Positions 1-5,037 of a stretch of 10,417 nt of DNA are shown one piece after another. The stretch is from a bacterium (GTDB lineage Bacteria; Patescibacteriota; Microgenomatia; UBA1400; PJMF01). Position 1 is the stretch's first letter, and every line of letters begins with the position of its first letter. The notes beneath the pieces were generated by a model, which worked only from the letters and a program-made list of their open reading frames with translations, did no database searches and was not told the origin of the DNA. The translations under genes and the position numbers were made by a program. The stretch is taken from NCBI GenBank assembly GCA_017431585.1, contig JAFRKU010000035.1:1-10417 (forward strand), in the 5' to 3' direction.

Positions 1-24
1 CTCACTGGCCGCGCGTCTCGACAG

Positions 25-170
25 GGATTTTCGCATAAGTCCAGTGTCACGACGCGGGTGAGCGAGCGGTCACACACTATCAGAAGATAATAGCGACGAG
101 CGTGACCGTTAATGCTATTCTTTGACATCCAGCAAAAATCCAGTCTCGACGCACGGCCAGCGAGAGCCGT
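25..170 (+). ncRNA. Possible structured RNA segment, unidentified
   Basis: No convincing gene is seen in positions 1-251. The segment has nested complementary stretches: GGATTTT at 25-31 can pair with AAAATCC at 135-141, CGGTCAC at 67-73 with GTGACCG at 102-108, and ACGGC at 153-157 with GCCGT at 166-170. A very strong hairpin follows at 176-198. This resembles the 3' part of a structured RNA, but I could not match it to RNase P, SRP or 6S RNA, and tmRNA was rejected. The octamer GTCTCGAC occurs twice (15-22 and 143-150). Some of the pairings could be chance in a GC-rich stretch, so this is a weak inference. Confidence 0.22.
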
Positions 171-175
171 ACATA

Positions 176-198
176 AACCCGGGAGTAACTCCCGGGTT
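176..198 (+). terminator. Strong GC-rich hairpin, possible terminator
   Basis: A perfect 10-bp stem (AACCCGGGAG / CTCCCGGGTT) closes on a 3-nt TAA loop. It lies just before the promoter of the next gene, which suits a terminator for whatever is transcribed upstream. A T-run does not follow directly; the first one (TTTTTT) begins about 14 nt later. Rho-independent termination is therefore uncertain, and the hairpin could instead be the 3' end of a processed RNA. Confidence 0.45.
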
Positions 199-207
199 GA
201 CGGGCGC

Positions 208-236
208 TTGCATTTTTTGTCTGCTTGTGATACAAT
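208..236 (+). promoter_or_regulatory. Sigma70-type promoter for the gene at 252
   Basis: TTGCAT (208-213) and TACAAT (231-236) are separated by 17 bp, and a TG dinucleotide one base before the -10 box makes it an extended -10. The predicted transcription start is near 243, only about 9 nt before the ATG at 252. No Shine-Dalgarno sequence fits in that leader, so initiation may be leaderless-like. Confidence 0.65.
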
Positions 237-251
237 GATTGACCTTAGCCG

Positions 252-1298
252 ATGAAAACAACACTAACTTTGCGCCTGACACCAACTCAAATATCCAAGC
301 TGGCGATGGCGGCGGTGGCCGCGCTGGTAGCGATAGTGTTTATTTTTTTACTGTGGCGCCGGCCGCTGACACCAGAGAATAAGACCGCTCTCTCCCCTAC
401 TCCCAGCGCGTCGCCTGCAGCGTCTGATCACGTGTCATTGTACAGCGAGCGCGAGCAAACACTGGTGACTGACACGGCGACCGGCTGGACTTATGTGTCC
501 ACCCTGGTACCAGAGGGGTGGACGGTGGATGGAGAACTAAATTGGGATCAAATCGATGTGACGTATCCGTTGCTGGCCCACGTGACGCTGACAAGTCCGG
601 ACGAGCGGATGAGGGTACATTTATGGTCGCCGCGGCAATTTATCGATGATCAAAGTGGCGGAGCCGACGGCCCCGATCGGCAACAATACTTAACGTATCG
701 CACTTATCGGCCGGCGGAGGTGGCGGCGGATGAAACTTTGGCTGACTTGGGTTTTGGCAGTTGGCAGCGAGTGGGCGAACTGACGCCGGCGGCTGCTTGG
801 TCGCAAGCGGTGAGCGAGGCAACGGCCGAAATCATGGATGAGACGGTGGCGGCGCTAGCCGACCAACAAGTGAGCGTGCGCCAACAGATGGCCTACCAAA
901 GTGCGGCGGCGGCCGATTACGGTCGTGGGGAAAATCTGGCACGGGTAATGACAACGGTGACGGGAGCGGAATACCAGCTGAGTTTGCCGGGCGGGAGCAC
1001 GATGACGACGGCGACGTGGGAGCAGCCATGGACGGCAGTATTGGTGGCGGCCGATCGCGACAGCTTCGAACAATATTTACCGGTGGCGGAGGCAATTGTG
1101 CGCGCTAGTTACTGGACCAATGATTTTTTTGCCGCGGCGGAGGGTGTTAGCCGGCAAATTACGCAGGCGCTGGCCGCCGGTCAGCTGGATCAGCTGGCGC
1201 TGGAGACGAAGGCGCGCGATAGTTATCAGGCGAGCGAGTGGGTGGTGGCGGCCAGTAAACGGTCGCGGCGGCTGATGAGCAGTTATCAGGTATTATAA
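252..1298 (+). CDS. Single-pass membrane-anchored surface protein, unknown function
   Basis: The predicted protein has 348 residues. A short N-terminal segment with a few basic residues precedes one hydrophobic helix (about residues 17-35), followed by two arginines and a Pro/Ser/Thr/Ala-rich linker (about 36-58). That is the pattern of a signal anchor with the rest of the protein outside the membrane. The external part contains Pro-Glu-Gly-Trp, a Thr-Tyr-Pro stretch and a Thr-Ser-Pro-Asp motif in a beta-rich region (about 60-130), then a more helical part to the C-terminus. I do not recognise the family; a PsbP-like or lipoprotein-like fold is only a guess. It is the first gene of a plus-strand run and ends 8 nt before the HD-domain gene, whose Shine-Dalgarno sequence overlaps its stop codon. 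The start at 252 is the first ATG after the promoter. Confidence 0.8.
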   Translation: MKTTLTLRLTPTQISKLAMAAVAALVAIVFIFLLWRRPLTPENKTALSPTPSASPAASDHVSLYSEREQTLVTDTATGWTYVSTLVPEGWTVDGELNWDQIDVTYPLLAHVTLTSPDERMRVHLWSPRQFIDDQSGGADGPDRQQYLTYRTYRPAEVAADETLADLGFGSWQRVGELTPAAAWSQAVSEATAEIMDETVAALADQQVSVRQQMAYQSAAAADYGRGENLARVMTTVTGAEYQLSLPGGSTMTTATWEQPWTAVLVAADRDSFEQYLPVAEAIVRASYWTNDFFAAAEGVSRQITQALAAGQLDQLALETKARDSYQASEWVVAASKRSRRLMSSYQVL

Positions 1299-1304
1299 AG
1301 GAAG
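1297..1304 (+). promoter_or_regulatory. Ribosome binding site of the HD-domain gene
   Basis: AAAGGAAG begins within the stop codon of the upstream gene and lies a few bases before the ATG at 1307. It supports that start and suggests coupled translation. Confidence 0.6.
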
Positions 1305-1306
1305 CG

Positions 1307-1855
1307 ATGTTGAATTATTTTTCACTGATTAATCAATATTATTCGCCAGAGACGCGGACGTATAAAATTTATACGGTGCACGTAACGCTGGTAGCCAACA
1401 AAGCTTTGCAAATTGCCCGGCGGCTGAATTTGCCGGCAGAGCAGCAACAATTTATCGAAGAGGCGGCAATGTTGCACGATATCGGGGTGATTAAAACCAA
1501 CTCGCCCAAAATGGATTGCACGGGCGAAGCACCGTATATCCAGCACGGCATCTTGGGGGCAGCGATGTTGCGTGAGCACGGCTTGGAAGCGCACGCGCTG
1601 GTGGCCGAGCGGCACGTGGGAGTGGGCTTGACCAAACAGGAAATTGAGCAGCGTCAGTTACCGTTGCCGGCGCAAGATTTCGTGCCGCAAAGTTTAGCAG
1701 AGCAAATTATTACTTATGCGGATTTGTTTTTTTCCAAACGGGAAGCGACACTGTGGCGGGAGGATACACCGGCGGAAATTGTGGCCGAGCTTGATTCCTA
1801 CGGTCCGGAGCAAGCGGATGTTTTCCGCGGTTGGCAAGCAAAATTTGAGGTATAA
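1307..1855 (+). CDS. HD-domain metal-dependent phosphohydrolase
   Basis: The 182-residue protein carries the full ligand set expected of an HD-superfamily phosphohydrolase: His25, the His57-Asp58 pair in LHDIG, His80 in YIQHG, His103 in AERHVG, and Asp139 in ITYADLFF. These normally bind one or two metal ions that hydrolyse phosphomonoesters or phosphodiesters, often of nucleotides. The layout resembles small stand-alone HDIG proteins (COG1418-like) without a regulatory or synthetase domain. The true substrate cannot be told from sequence. No signal peptide or membrane helix is seen, so it is probably cytoplasmic. It lies 8 nt after the surface-protein gene and 36 nt before the YqeY gene. An unusual 17-nt inverted repeat lies inside it at 1359-1375. 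Confidence 0.88.
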   Translation: MLNYFSLINQYYSPETRTYKIYTVHVTLVANKALQIARRLNLPAEQQQFIEEAAMLHDIGVIKTNSPKMDCTGEAPYIQHGILGAAMLREHGLEAHALVAERHVGVGLTKQEIEQRQLPLPAQDFVPQSLAEQIITYADLFFSKREATLWREDTPAEIVAELDSYGPEQADVFRGWQAKFEV

Positions 1856-1874
1856 TACAGACTATTATAATAGT
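1851..1874 (+). promoter_or_regulatory. AT-rich possible promoter with 14-bp palindrome before the YqeY gene
   Basis: Two TATAAT hexamers occur at 1851-1856 and 1866-1871 in the 36-nt gap and end of the HD gene. The second lies within a perfect 14-bp palindrome, ACTATTATAATAGT (1861-1874). The best -35 candidates (TTGGCA at 1831, TTGAGG at 1845) are spaced at 14-15 bp, which is short. This could be an internal promoter with an operator, but AT-rich sequence gives such matches by chance. Confidence 0.35.
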
Positions 1875-1891
1875 ATAAATAGAAAGCAGGT

Positions 1892-2329
1892 ATGACTTTA
1901 CAAACGCAACTGATGAGTGACATGAAAGAGGCGATGAAAGCCCACGATGCCACGCGCTTGGGCGTGGTGCGGTTTTTGATGAGCGAAATTAAAAACGCTC
2001 AGATTGACGGCGCGGGGAGTGACGACGCGAGTTTGCAAAAAGTGGTCGCCAGTCAAGTGAAAAAATCCAAAGAAGCGGTGGCCGAATTTGTGGCGGCCGG
2101 ACGGCAAGATTTAGCCGACGAAGAGCAAGCGAAAATTGGGATCATGGAAAAATATTTGCCGGCGCAATTAGACGAGGCGGCTTTGGAAAAAATTGTCCGC
2201 GAAACTTTGGCTGAAATCGGAGCAGTGAAAAATCCGGGTCAAATTATCGGCGCGGTGGTGAAAAAAGTGGCCGGACAAGCCGACGGTGGCCGGATTAAAG
2301 CGATGGTAGAAAAAGTGACCGCTAGCTAA
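1892..2329 (+). CDS. yqeY: GatB/YqeY domain-containing protein
   Basis: At 145 residues this matches the usual length of stand-alone YqeY proteins. The N-terminal helix with MKEAMKAHD, the following RLGVVRFLMSEIKNAQID segment, the central EEQAKIGIMEKYLPAQL block, and the C-terminal GAVVKKVAGQADGGRIKAMV segment are family hallmarks. The fold is the helical tail domain that GatB uses to hold tRNA in the Asp/Glu-tRNA amidotransferase. Stand-alone YqeY is thought to bind tRNA or aid aminoacyl-tRNA metabolism, but its exact role is not settled. It is probably cytoplasmic. The start at 1892 agrees with the family N-terminus; the AGCAGG just before it is a weak Shine-Dalgarno placed very close to the ATG. 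Its stop codon overlaps the ribosome binding site of the next gene. Confidence 0.93.
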   Translation: MTLQTQLMSDMKEAMKAHDATRLGVVRFLMSEIKNAQIDGAGSDDASLQKVVASQVKKSKEAVAEFVAAGRQDLADEEQAKIGIMEKYLPAQLDEAALEKIVRETLAEIGAVKNPGQIIGAVVKKVAGQADGGRIKAMVEKVTAS

Positions 2330-2333
2330 GGAG
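2328..2333 (+). promoter_or_regulatory. Ribosome binding site of the small membrane protein gene
   Basis: AAGGAG overlaps the TAA stop of the YqeY gene and lies 4 nt before the ATG at 2338. It is the clearest Shine-Dalgarno in the window and suggests translational coupling within an operon. Confidence 0.7.
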
Positions 2334-2337
2334 AGAT

Positions 2338-2616
2338 ATGTGGAGTCCAGAAAATTTAATGCCGATTGTGTTGATCGTGGTGATGGTCATCGTGGCGGTG
2401 GTGCTGATTTGCGTGGGAATACAGCTGTATTTACTGCTGAAAGACACGCGACGGCTGATTAAAAGTGCTGATGCTTTAGTGAACAACGCCGACGAAAAAC
2501 TTGATTTGGTGGTCAATCCCATTCGGACTTTGGGCAGTTTGGCTTCGGGCGTGGCCGGCGGGATGAAAGCTTTTGACGCTTTCAACATGTGGTTGAAAAA
2601 ACGAAAAACAGCATGA
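2338..2616 (+). CDS. Small single-pass membrane protein, DUF948-like
   Basis: This 92-residue protein has one long hydrophobic helix near the N-terminus (about residues 8-34, rich in Val and Ile), then a charged amphipathic helix (about 35-58, LLKDTRRLIKSADALVNNAD) and a glycine-containing segment (LGSLASGVAGGMKAF) before a basic tail. One N-terminal helix followed by a coiled-coil-like stretch is the pattern of small DUF948-type proteins found in many Gram-positive and candidate-phylum bacteria. Their function is unknown. The stop codon TGA shares bases with the ATG of the next gene (ATGA at 2613-2616), a classic sign of translational coupling. I cannot assign a role beyond membrane localisation. 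Confidence 0.8.
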   Translation: MWSPENLMPIVLIVVMVIVAVVLICVGIQLYLLLKDTRRLIKSADALVNNADEKLDLVVNPIRTLGSLASGVAGGMKAFDAFNMWLKKRKTA

Positions 2617-2975
2617 AGACAGCTGAGGGCGTGAGTGAAGCAGAACTGCGCGCCGCGCGGGAGCAGGGCGAGCGTTTGAGCGAGTTTATGTTGGCTATGG
2701 AGTATTTTTTGCGGGAAACGCCGGAGGGGTTGGCAGTGCGGCGAGAAATGGAAAACGATTGGCAGCAAGCGGTGGCGACATTGCGCGCTAGCAAACAGTT
2801 GGTGGGCGCGGATTTTAGCTTGGCCGAATGGCTACATCAAGTGCAGCGTGAGTTTGTAAGCCAGGCGCGAGCGAGCAACAAGAGTGCCAAAAAGGAGACA
2901 GCCAGAAAACCGGGACGACCGGTAGGCAGCGTGGCGACGCGCTCCAAACCGCTGAAGTTTAAAAATATTCCGTAA
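2613..2975 (+). CDS. Hypothetical protein with basic, AT-hook-like tail
   Basis: The frame is open from a GTG at 2589, but I choose the ATG at 2613. It overlaps the upstream stop as ATGA, and the extra eight residues would only come from the neighbour's reading region. The resulting 120-residue protein is mainly helical and acidic or amphipathic up to about residue 85. It then has a Lys/Arg/Ser/Ala-rich tail containing RKPGRPVGS. That Gly-Arg-Pro core flanked by basic residues resembles a single AT-hook, a minor-groove DNA-binding motif, although one short match is weak evidence. No membrane helix or signal peptide is seen. I do not recognise the family. It sits between two membrane-protein genes in the same run, with an 8-nt gap to the next. 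Confidence 0.72.
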   Translation: MKTAEGVSEAELRAAREQGERLSEFMLAMEYFLRETPEGLAVRREMENDWQQAVATLRASKQLVGADFSLAEWLHQVQREFVSQARASNKSAKKETARKPGRPVGSVATRSKPLKFKNIP

Positions 2976-2983
2976 AAACAAGT

Positions 2984-3439
2984 ATGTGGACGCGAGCACA
3001 GTTGACCAGTCAAGCGCAAAAAATGGTGACCACGGGGCGAGAGTTTTTGAGTAAATTTATTCCTCAAATATGGCATTTTTTACTGAATTATAGCCATTTT
3101 TTACATCTGCTTTCTTTGGCGCTGTTTTTCTATTTGTTCGTATGGCTGATCTTTGTCCACGTGCCGCCAGCGCTGGTGGCAAATTGGATTTTTCCCGATA
3201 GTTATCTGTTGGTGCAAGCTTTGCTGGCGGCAGGCAACTTTTTGGCGGCGACTTTTGTGTGTCAGTCGCGCTTCATGGGCACGTGGTTTGCCTTGGTGGC
3301 CGGGACTTTTTTGTTTTTCCGTTTTAGTCATTTTTTGTTGACGCCACCTTTGGTGGTGACTTTAATTGTGGCGAGCATTTGCTGGTGGTTGTGGCTGTTT
3401 TTGTGGTATAATATGTCTCATGAAACAAAACTCCAGTGA
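2984..3439 (+). CDS. Four-helix integral membrane protein, unknown function
   Basis: The 151-residue protein begins with about 35 fairly polar residues and then has four likely membrane helices at about residues 40-59, 74-93, 99-118 and 122-142, very rich in Phe, Leu and Trp. No catalytic motif stands out and I do not recognise the family. The ATG at 2984 lacks a good Shine-Dalgarno sequence and probably depends on readthrough from the upstream gene 8 nt away. A later in-frame ATG at 3024 is possible and would only shorten the polar N-terminus. The last 20 bases overlap the next gene, and the promoter for that gene (extended -10 at 3404-3412) is embedded in its 3' end. Confidence 0.75.
   Translation: MWTRAQLTSQAQKMVTTGREFLSKFIPQIWHFLLNYSHFLHLLSLALFFYLFVWLIFVHVPPALVANWIFPDSYLLVQALLAAGNFLAATFVCQSRFMGTWFALVAGTFLFFRFSHFLLTPPLVVTLIVASICWWLWLFLWYNMSHETKLQ
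3404..3412 (+). promoter_or_regulatory. Extended -10 promoter for the gene at 3420
   Basis: TGGTATAAT is a perfect extended -10 element. No good -35 box is present at normal spacing. Exactly 7 nt lie between the hexamer and the ATG at 3420, so the predicted transcript starts at about the A of the start codon or one base before it, giving a leaderless mRNA. Confidence 0.6.
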
Positions 3440-3893
3440 TACTCAATTGATGATTGTGGCCGTGCTTTCGGCTTTGGCGGTGTTTTTGGGCGTGGGCGCC
3501 GGCTACTTGCTGCGAGCCAAACCGACGGGAGTTTTGAGCGAAAACGGCGGCGGCGTGACGGAAAGCGGGACGGTGGTGACGGCCACGGTGGCGCAAGACG
3601 TGGCGTCGATTAAAGCTGGCGATGTGTTTGGTAGTACGGATGAGAGCGCATTTAAAGACAGTGCGCAAGGTTATTTGGAAGCCGGCGGTCTCAATGGTGA
3701 AGGTTCGCACGCGTTGCTGCGCGCCGGGGGTGACAGTCAGACGGTGTATCTGACTTCGTCGGTCACTGATTTAGATAAATTTGTGGGCATGGAAGTGAAA
3801 GTGTGGGGCGAGACTTTCCAAGGCCAAAGTGTGGGCTGGCTGATGGACGTGGGCCGAGTGCAAGTGGTGGATTTGTCCGGCACGAAACCGTAA
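3420..3893 (+). CDS. Membrane-anchored extracytoplasmic protein, conserved hypothetical
   Basis: The frame is open from a TTG at 3366, but the ATG at 3420 is the better start. It follows an extended -10 box by 7 nt, and the protein then begins MKQNSSDTQ directly before a hydrophobic helix (about residues 10-31), as expected for a signal anchor. The 157-residue product continues with a Gly/Thr/Val-rich linker. A compact beta-rich domain follows (about residues 75-150), with the segments GGLNGEGSHALLRAGG, TVYLTSSVTDLDKFVG, VKVWGETF and GWLMDVGRVQVVD. I recall similar domains as conserved hypothetical proteins in Candidate Phyla Radiation genomes; an OB-like fold is a guess. It probably faces the outside of the cell. 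It overlaps the upstream gene by 20 nt and ends 12 nt before the RhuM-like gene. Confidence 0.82.
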   Translation: MKQNSSDTQLMIVAVLSALAVFLGVGAGYLLRAKPTGVLSENGGGVTESGTVVTATVAQDVASIKAGDVFGSTDESAFKDSAQGYLEAGGLNGEGSHALLRAGGDSQTVYLTSSVTDLDKFVGMEVKVWGETFQGQSVGWLMDVGRVQVVDLSGTKP

Positions 3894-3905
3894 CGAAAGT
3901 AACAT

Positions 3906-4211
3906 ATGTGGTGGCCATTTCGTCCGCGGGCACGTTTTATCAACTATCGCTACGGTCACCCGGGTCAGAATTCGCGCGTGGTTTTTTACCAAGGAGAAAT
4001 TTGGCTCAACCAAAAACAATTGGCGGCAATTTTTGGTATCACCACGGCGACTATCAGCGAACATTTGCAAAAAATTTGGCGACAGGGTAAATTTGACAAA
4101 AATGAATACGCGCGAACTTTCAAAACACCCGGGGCCGACGGTAAAATTTACGACATGATGTATTATCGGTTGGAAATTTTGGAAGAAATTGACGAGCGAG
4201 TTAATAAATAA
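3906..4211 (+). CDS. Short RhuM-family-like DNA-binding protein (N-terminal domain only)
   Basis: The 101-residue product contains the segment typical of the N-terminus of RhuM-family (virulence protein RhuM) proteins: VVFYQGEIWLNQKQLAAIFG, a helix-turn-helix with ITTATISEHLQKIW (about residues 38-58), then an acidic and basic stretch and a Gly-Ala-Asp-Gly-Lys-Ile-Tyr segment matching the family's AADGK-Y block. Full RhuM proteins are roughly three times longer, with a large C-terminal part that is missing here. The family's usual Gly-Tyr-Arg-Val continuation is replaced by LEILEEIDERVNK and a stop. It may be a remnant or a stand-alone regulator; the reading frame is intact. It is the last gene of the plus-strand run, 12 nt after its neighbour, and is followed at once by the phased AT-rich repeat at 4222-4256. 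Confidence 0.75.
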   Translation: MWWPFRPRARFINYRYGHPGQNSRVVFYQGEIWLNQKQLAAIFGITTATISEHLQKIWRQGKFDKNEYARTFKTPGADGKIYDMMYYRLEILEEIDERVNK

Positions 4212-4221
4212 AATTGTTCAC

Positions 4222-4256
4222 ATTTTGTGTACAAATATAGACAAAAGTTGTACAAA
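4222..4256. repeat. Phased ACAAA repeat, copy A (intergenic)
   Basis: In the 48-nt gap between the convergent RhuM-like and Wzt genes, ACAAA occurs at 4231, 4241 and 4252, steps of 10 and 11 bp. The element is flanked by two dyad sites: TTTGTGTACAAA (4224-4235) and TTGTACAA (4248-4255), with centres 22 bp apart. The sequence ACATTTTGT...ATATAGACAAAA.TTGTACAA is shared with copy B at 6583-6630, which has one extra unit. Steps near one DNA turn suggest bent DNA or a protein-binding array. No GC-rich terminator hairpin is present in this gap. Confidence 0.7.
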
Positions 4257-4259
4257 CTA

Positions 4260-5036
4260 TCACTTTTTGCTTGATCGATCAATAGGCGATTTTGGCGATT
4301 TGGCCTCCAAACTGTGTTGATAGGCGGCGAGCACGGAAGCGGTGGGGCCAAATTGTTGCATGCGGCCGTGATCCAGCCACAAGCAGCGCTGAGTGAGACG
4401 GGCGACGTTTTCGGCTTGGTGGCTGACGATGAGAACCGTGCGGCCTTCTTGGGTAACAAGTTCCTGGACTTTGTCCAAACTTTTGCGGCGGAAAGCGGCA
4501 TCGCCAACGCTGAGGACTTCGTCGATGATCATGATTTCGCTGGTTAAAAAAGCGGCGATGGAAAAACCGAGGCGCATGTACATGCCCGAGGAATAAAATT
4601 TAACTGGATCGTCTAGAAAAGCGCCGATTTCGCTAAACTCCACGATGTCATCAAAATGGGCAGCGATATCACGTCGGGACAAACCCAAAATGGCGCCGTT
4701 GAGATAGATGTTTTCCCGGCCCGAAAGTTCGGGGTGAAAGCCGGTGCCAACTTCCAGCAAACTGGAGACGCGGCCGCGCAAGGTGACGCTGCCGGCGGTG
4801 GGGCGAGTGATGCGGCTGATGATTTTGAAAAGTGTGCTTTTGCCGGCACCGTTGGGACCGATGACGCCGAGGACTTCGCCGGGTTCGAGCGTGAAATTGA
4901 TGTCTTGGAGGGCCCAAAAAGTGGACGGCGGCTGGCGGCGGCGAGCGAGGGTGTCGCGCAGGGTAACGAAATCTTGGGCGCGGCCTTTGGCGTGGGTGTA
5001 GCGTTTGGCCAGATGGGAAACTTCGATGATGGGCAT
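4260..5036 (-). CDS. Polysaccharide ABC exporter ATP-binding subunit (Wzt/TagH type)
   Basis: The 258-residue protein is the nucleotide-binding subunit of an ABC exporter for a lipid-linked polysaccharide such as O-antigen, teichoic acid or a similar glycan. Walker A is GPNGAGKST (residues 60-68) and Walker B is EIMIIDEVL (167-175, with Asp172 and Glu173). The signature region reads YSSGM (148-152) as in this subfamily, and the switch histidine is His206. The segment LLEVGTGFHPELSGREN (93-109) is diagnostic of Wzt/TagH-type proteins. It ends soon after the ATPase core, so it lacks the C-terminal carbohydrate-binding domain of long Wzt forms. Its ATG follows the permease stop after a single base (TGA-T-ATG), so the two are almost certainly translated together. 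The glycan exported cannot be told from here. Confidence 0.93.
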   Translation of the reverse strand: MPIIEVSHLAKRYTHAKGRAQDFVTLRDTLARRRQPPSTFWALQDINFTLEPGEVLGVIGPNGAGKSTLFKIISRITRPTAGSVTLRGRVSSLLEVGTGFHPELSGRENIYLNGAILGLSRRDIAAHFDDIVEFSEIGAFLDDPVKFYSSGMYMRLGFSIAAFLTSEIMIIDEVLSVGDAAFRRKSLDKVQELVTQEGRTVLIVSHQAENVARLTQRCLWLDHGRMQQFGPTASVLAAYQHSLEAKSPKSPIDRSSKK

Positions 5037-5037
5037 A

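Noticed and set aside
15..60. CGACAGGGAT resembles the 5' domain of tmRNA.
   Set aside because: No GGGG acceptor start, no tag reading frame ending in an Ala-Leu-Ala-Ala-like sequence, and no T-arm consensus at the 3' end were found, so a tmRNA is not supported.
2..61. Short plus-strand open frame from the left edge to a TGA at 59-61, possibly the end of a gene.
   Set aside because: Only 19 codons are visible and no motif is recognisable, so it cannot be supported.
1..128. Open reading frame on the minus strand from an ATG at 128 running off the left edge.
   Set aside because: No Shine-Dalgarno or promoter precedes it, the translation looks unlike a protein family, and the strand competes with the hairpin structure. 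It may be an antisense shadow.
2589..2612. Upstream GTG start for the protein at 2613.
   Set aside because: The ATGA overlap at 2613-2616 is the more typical coupled start, and the added residues derive from the neighbour's coding region.
3366..3419. Upstream TTG start for the protein at 3420.
   Set aside because: It would place 18 extra residues before the signal anchor and would lie upstream of the -10 box that directly precedes the ATG at 3420.
4271..4282. TTGATCGATCAA palindrome near the end of the Wzt gene as a terminator.
   Set aside because: As RNA it would give only a 4-bp stem and lacks a proper T-run in either direction. It also encodes part of the protein tail.
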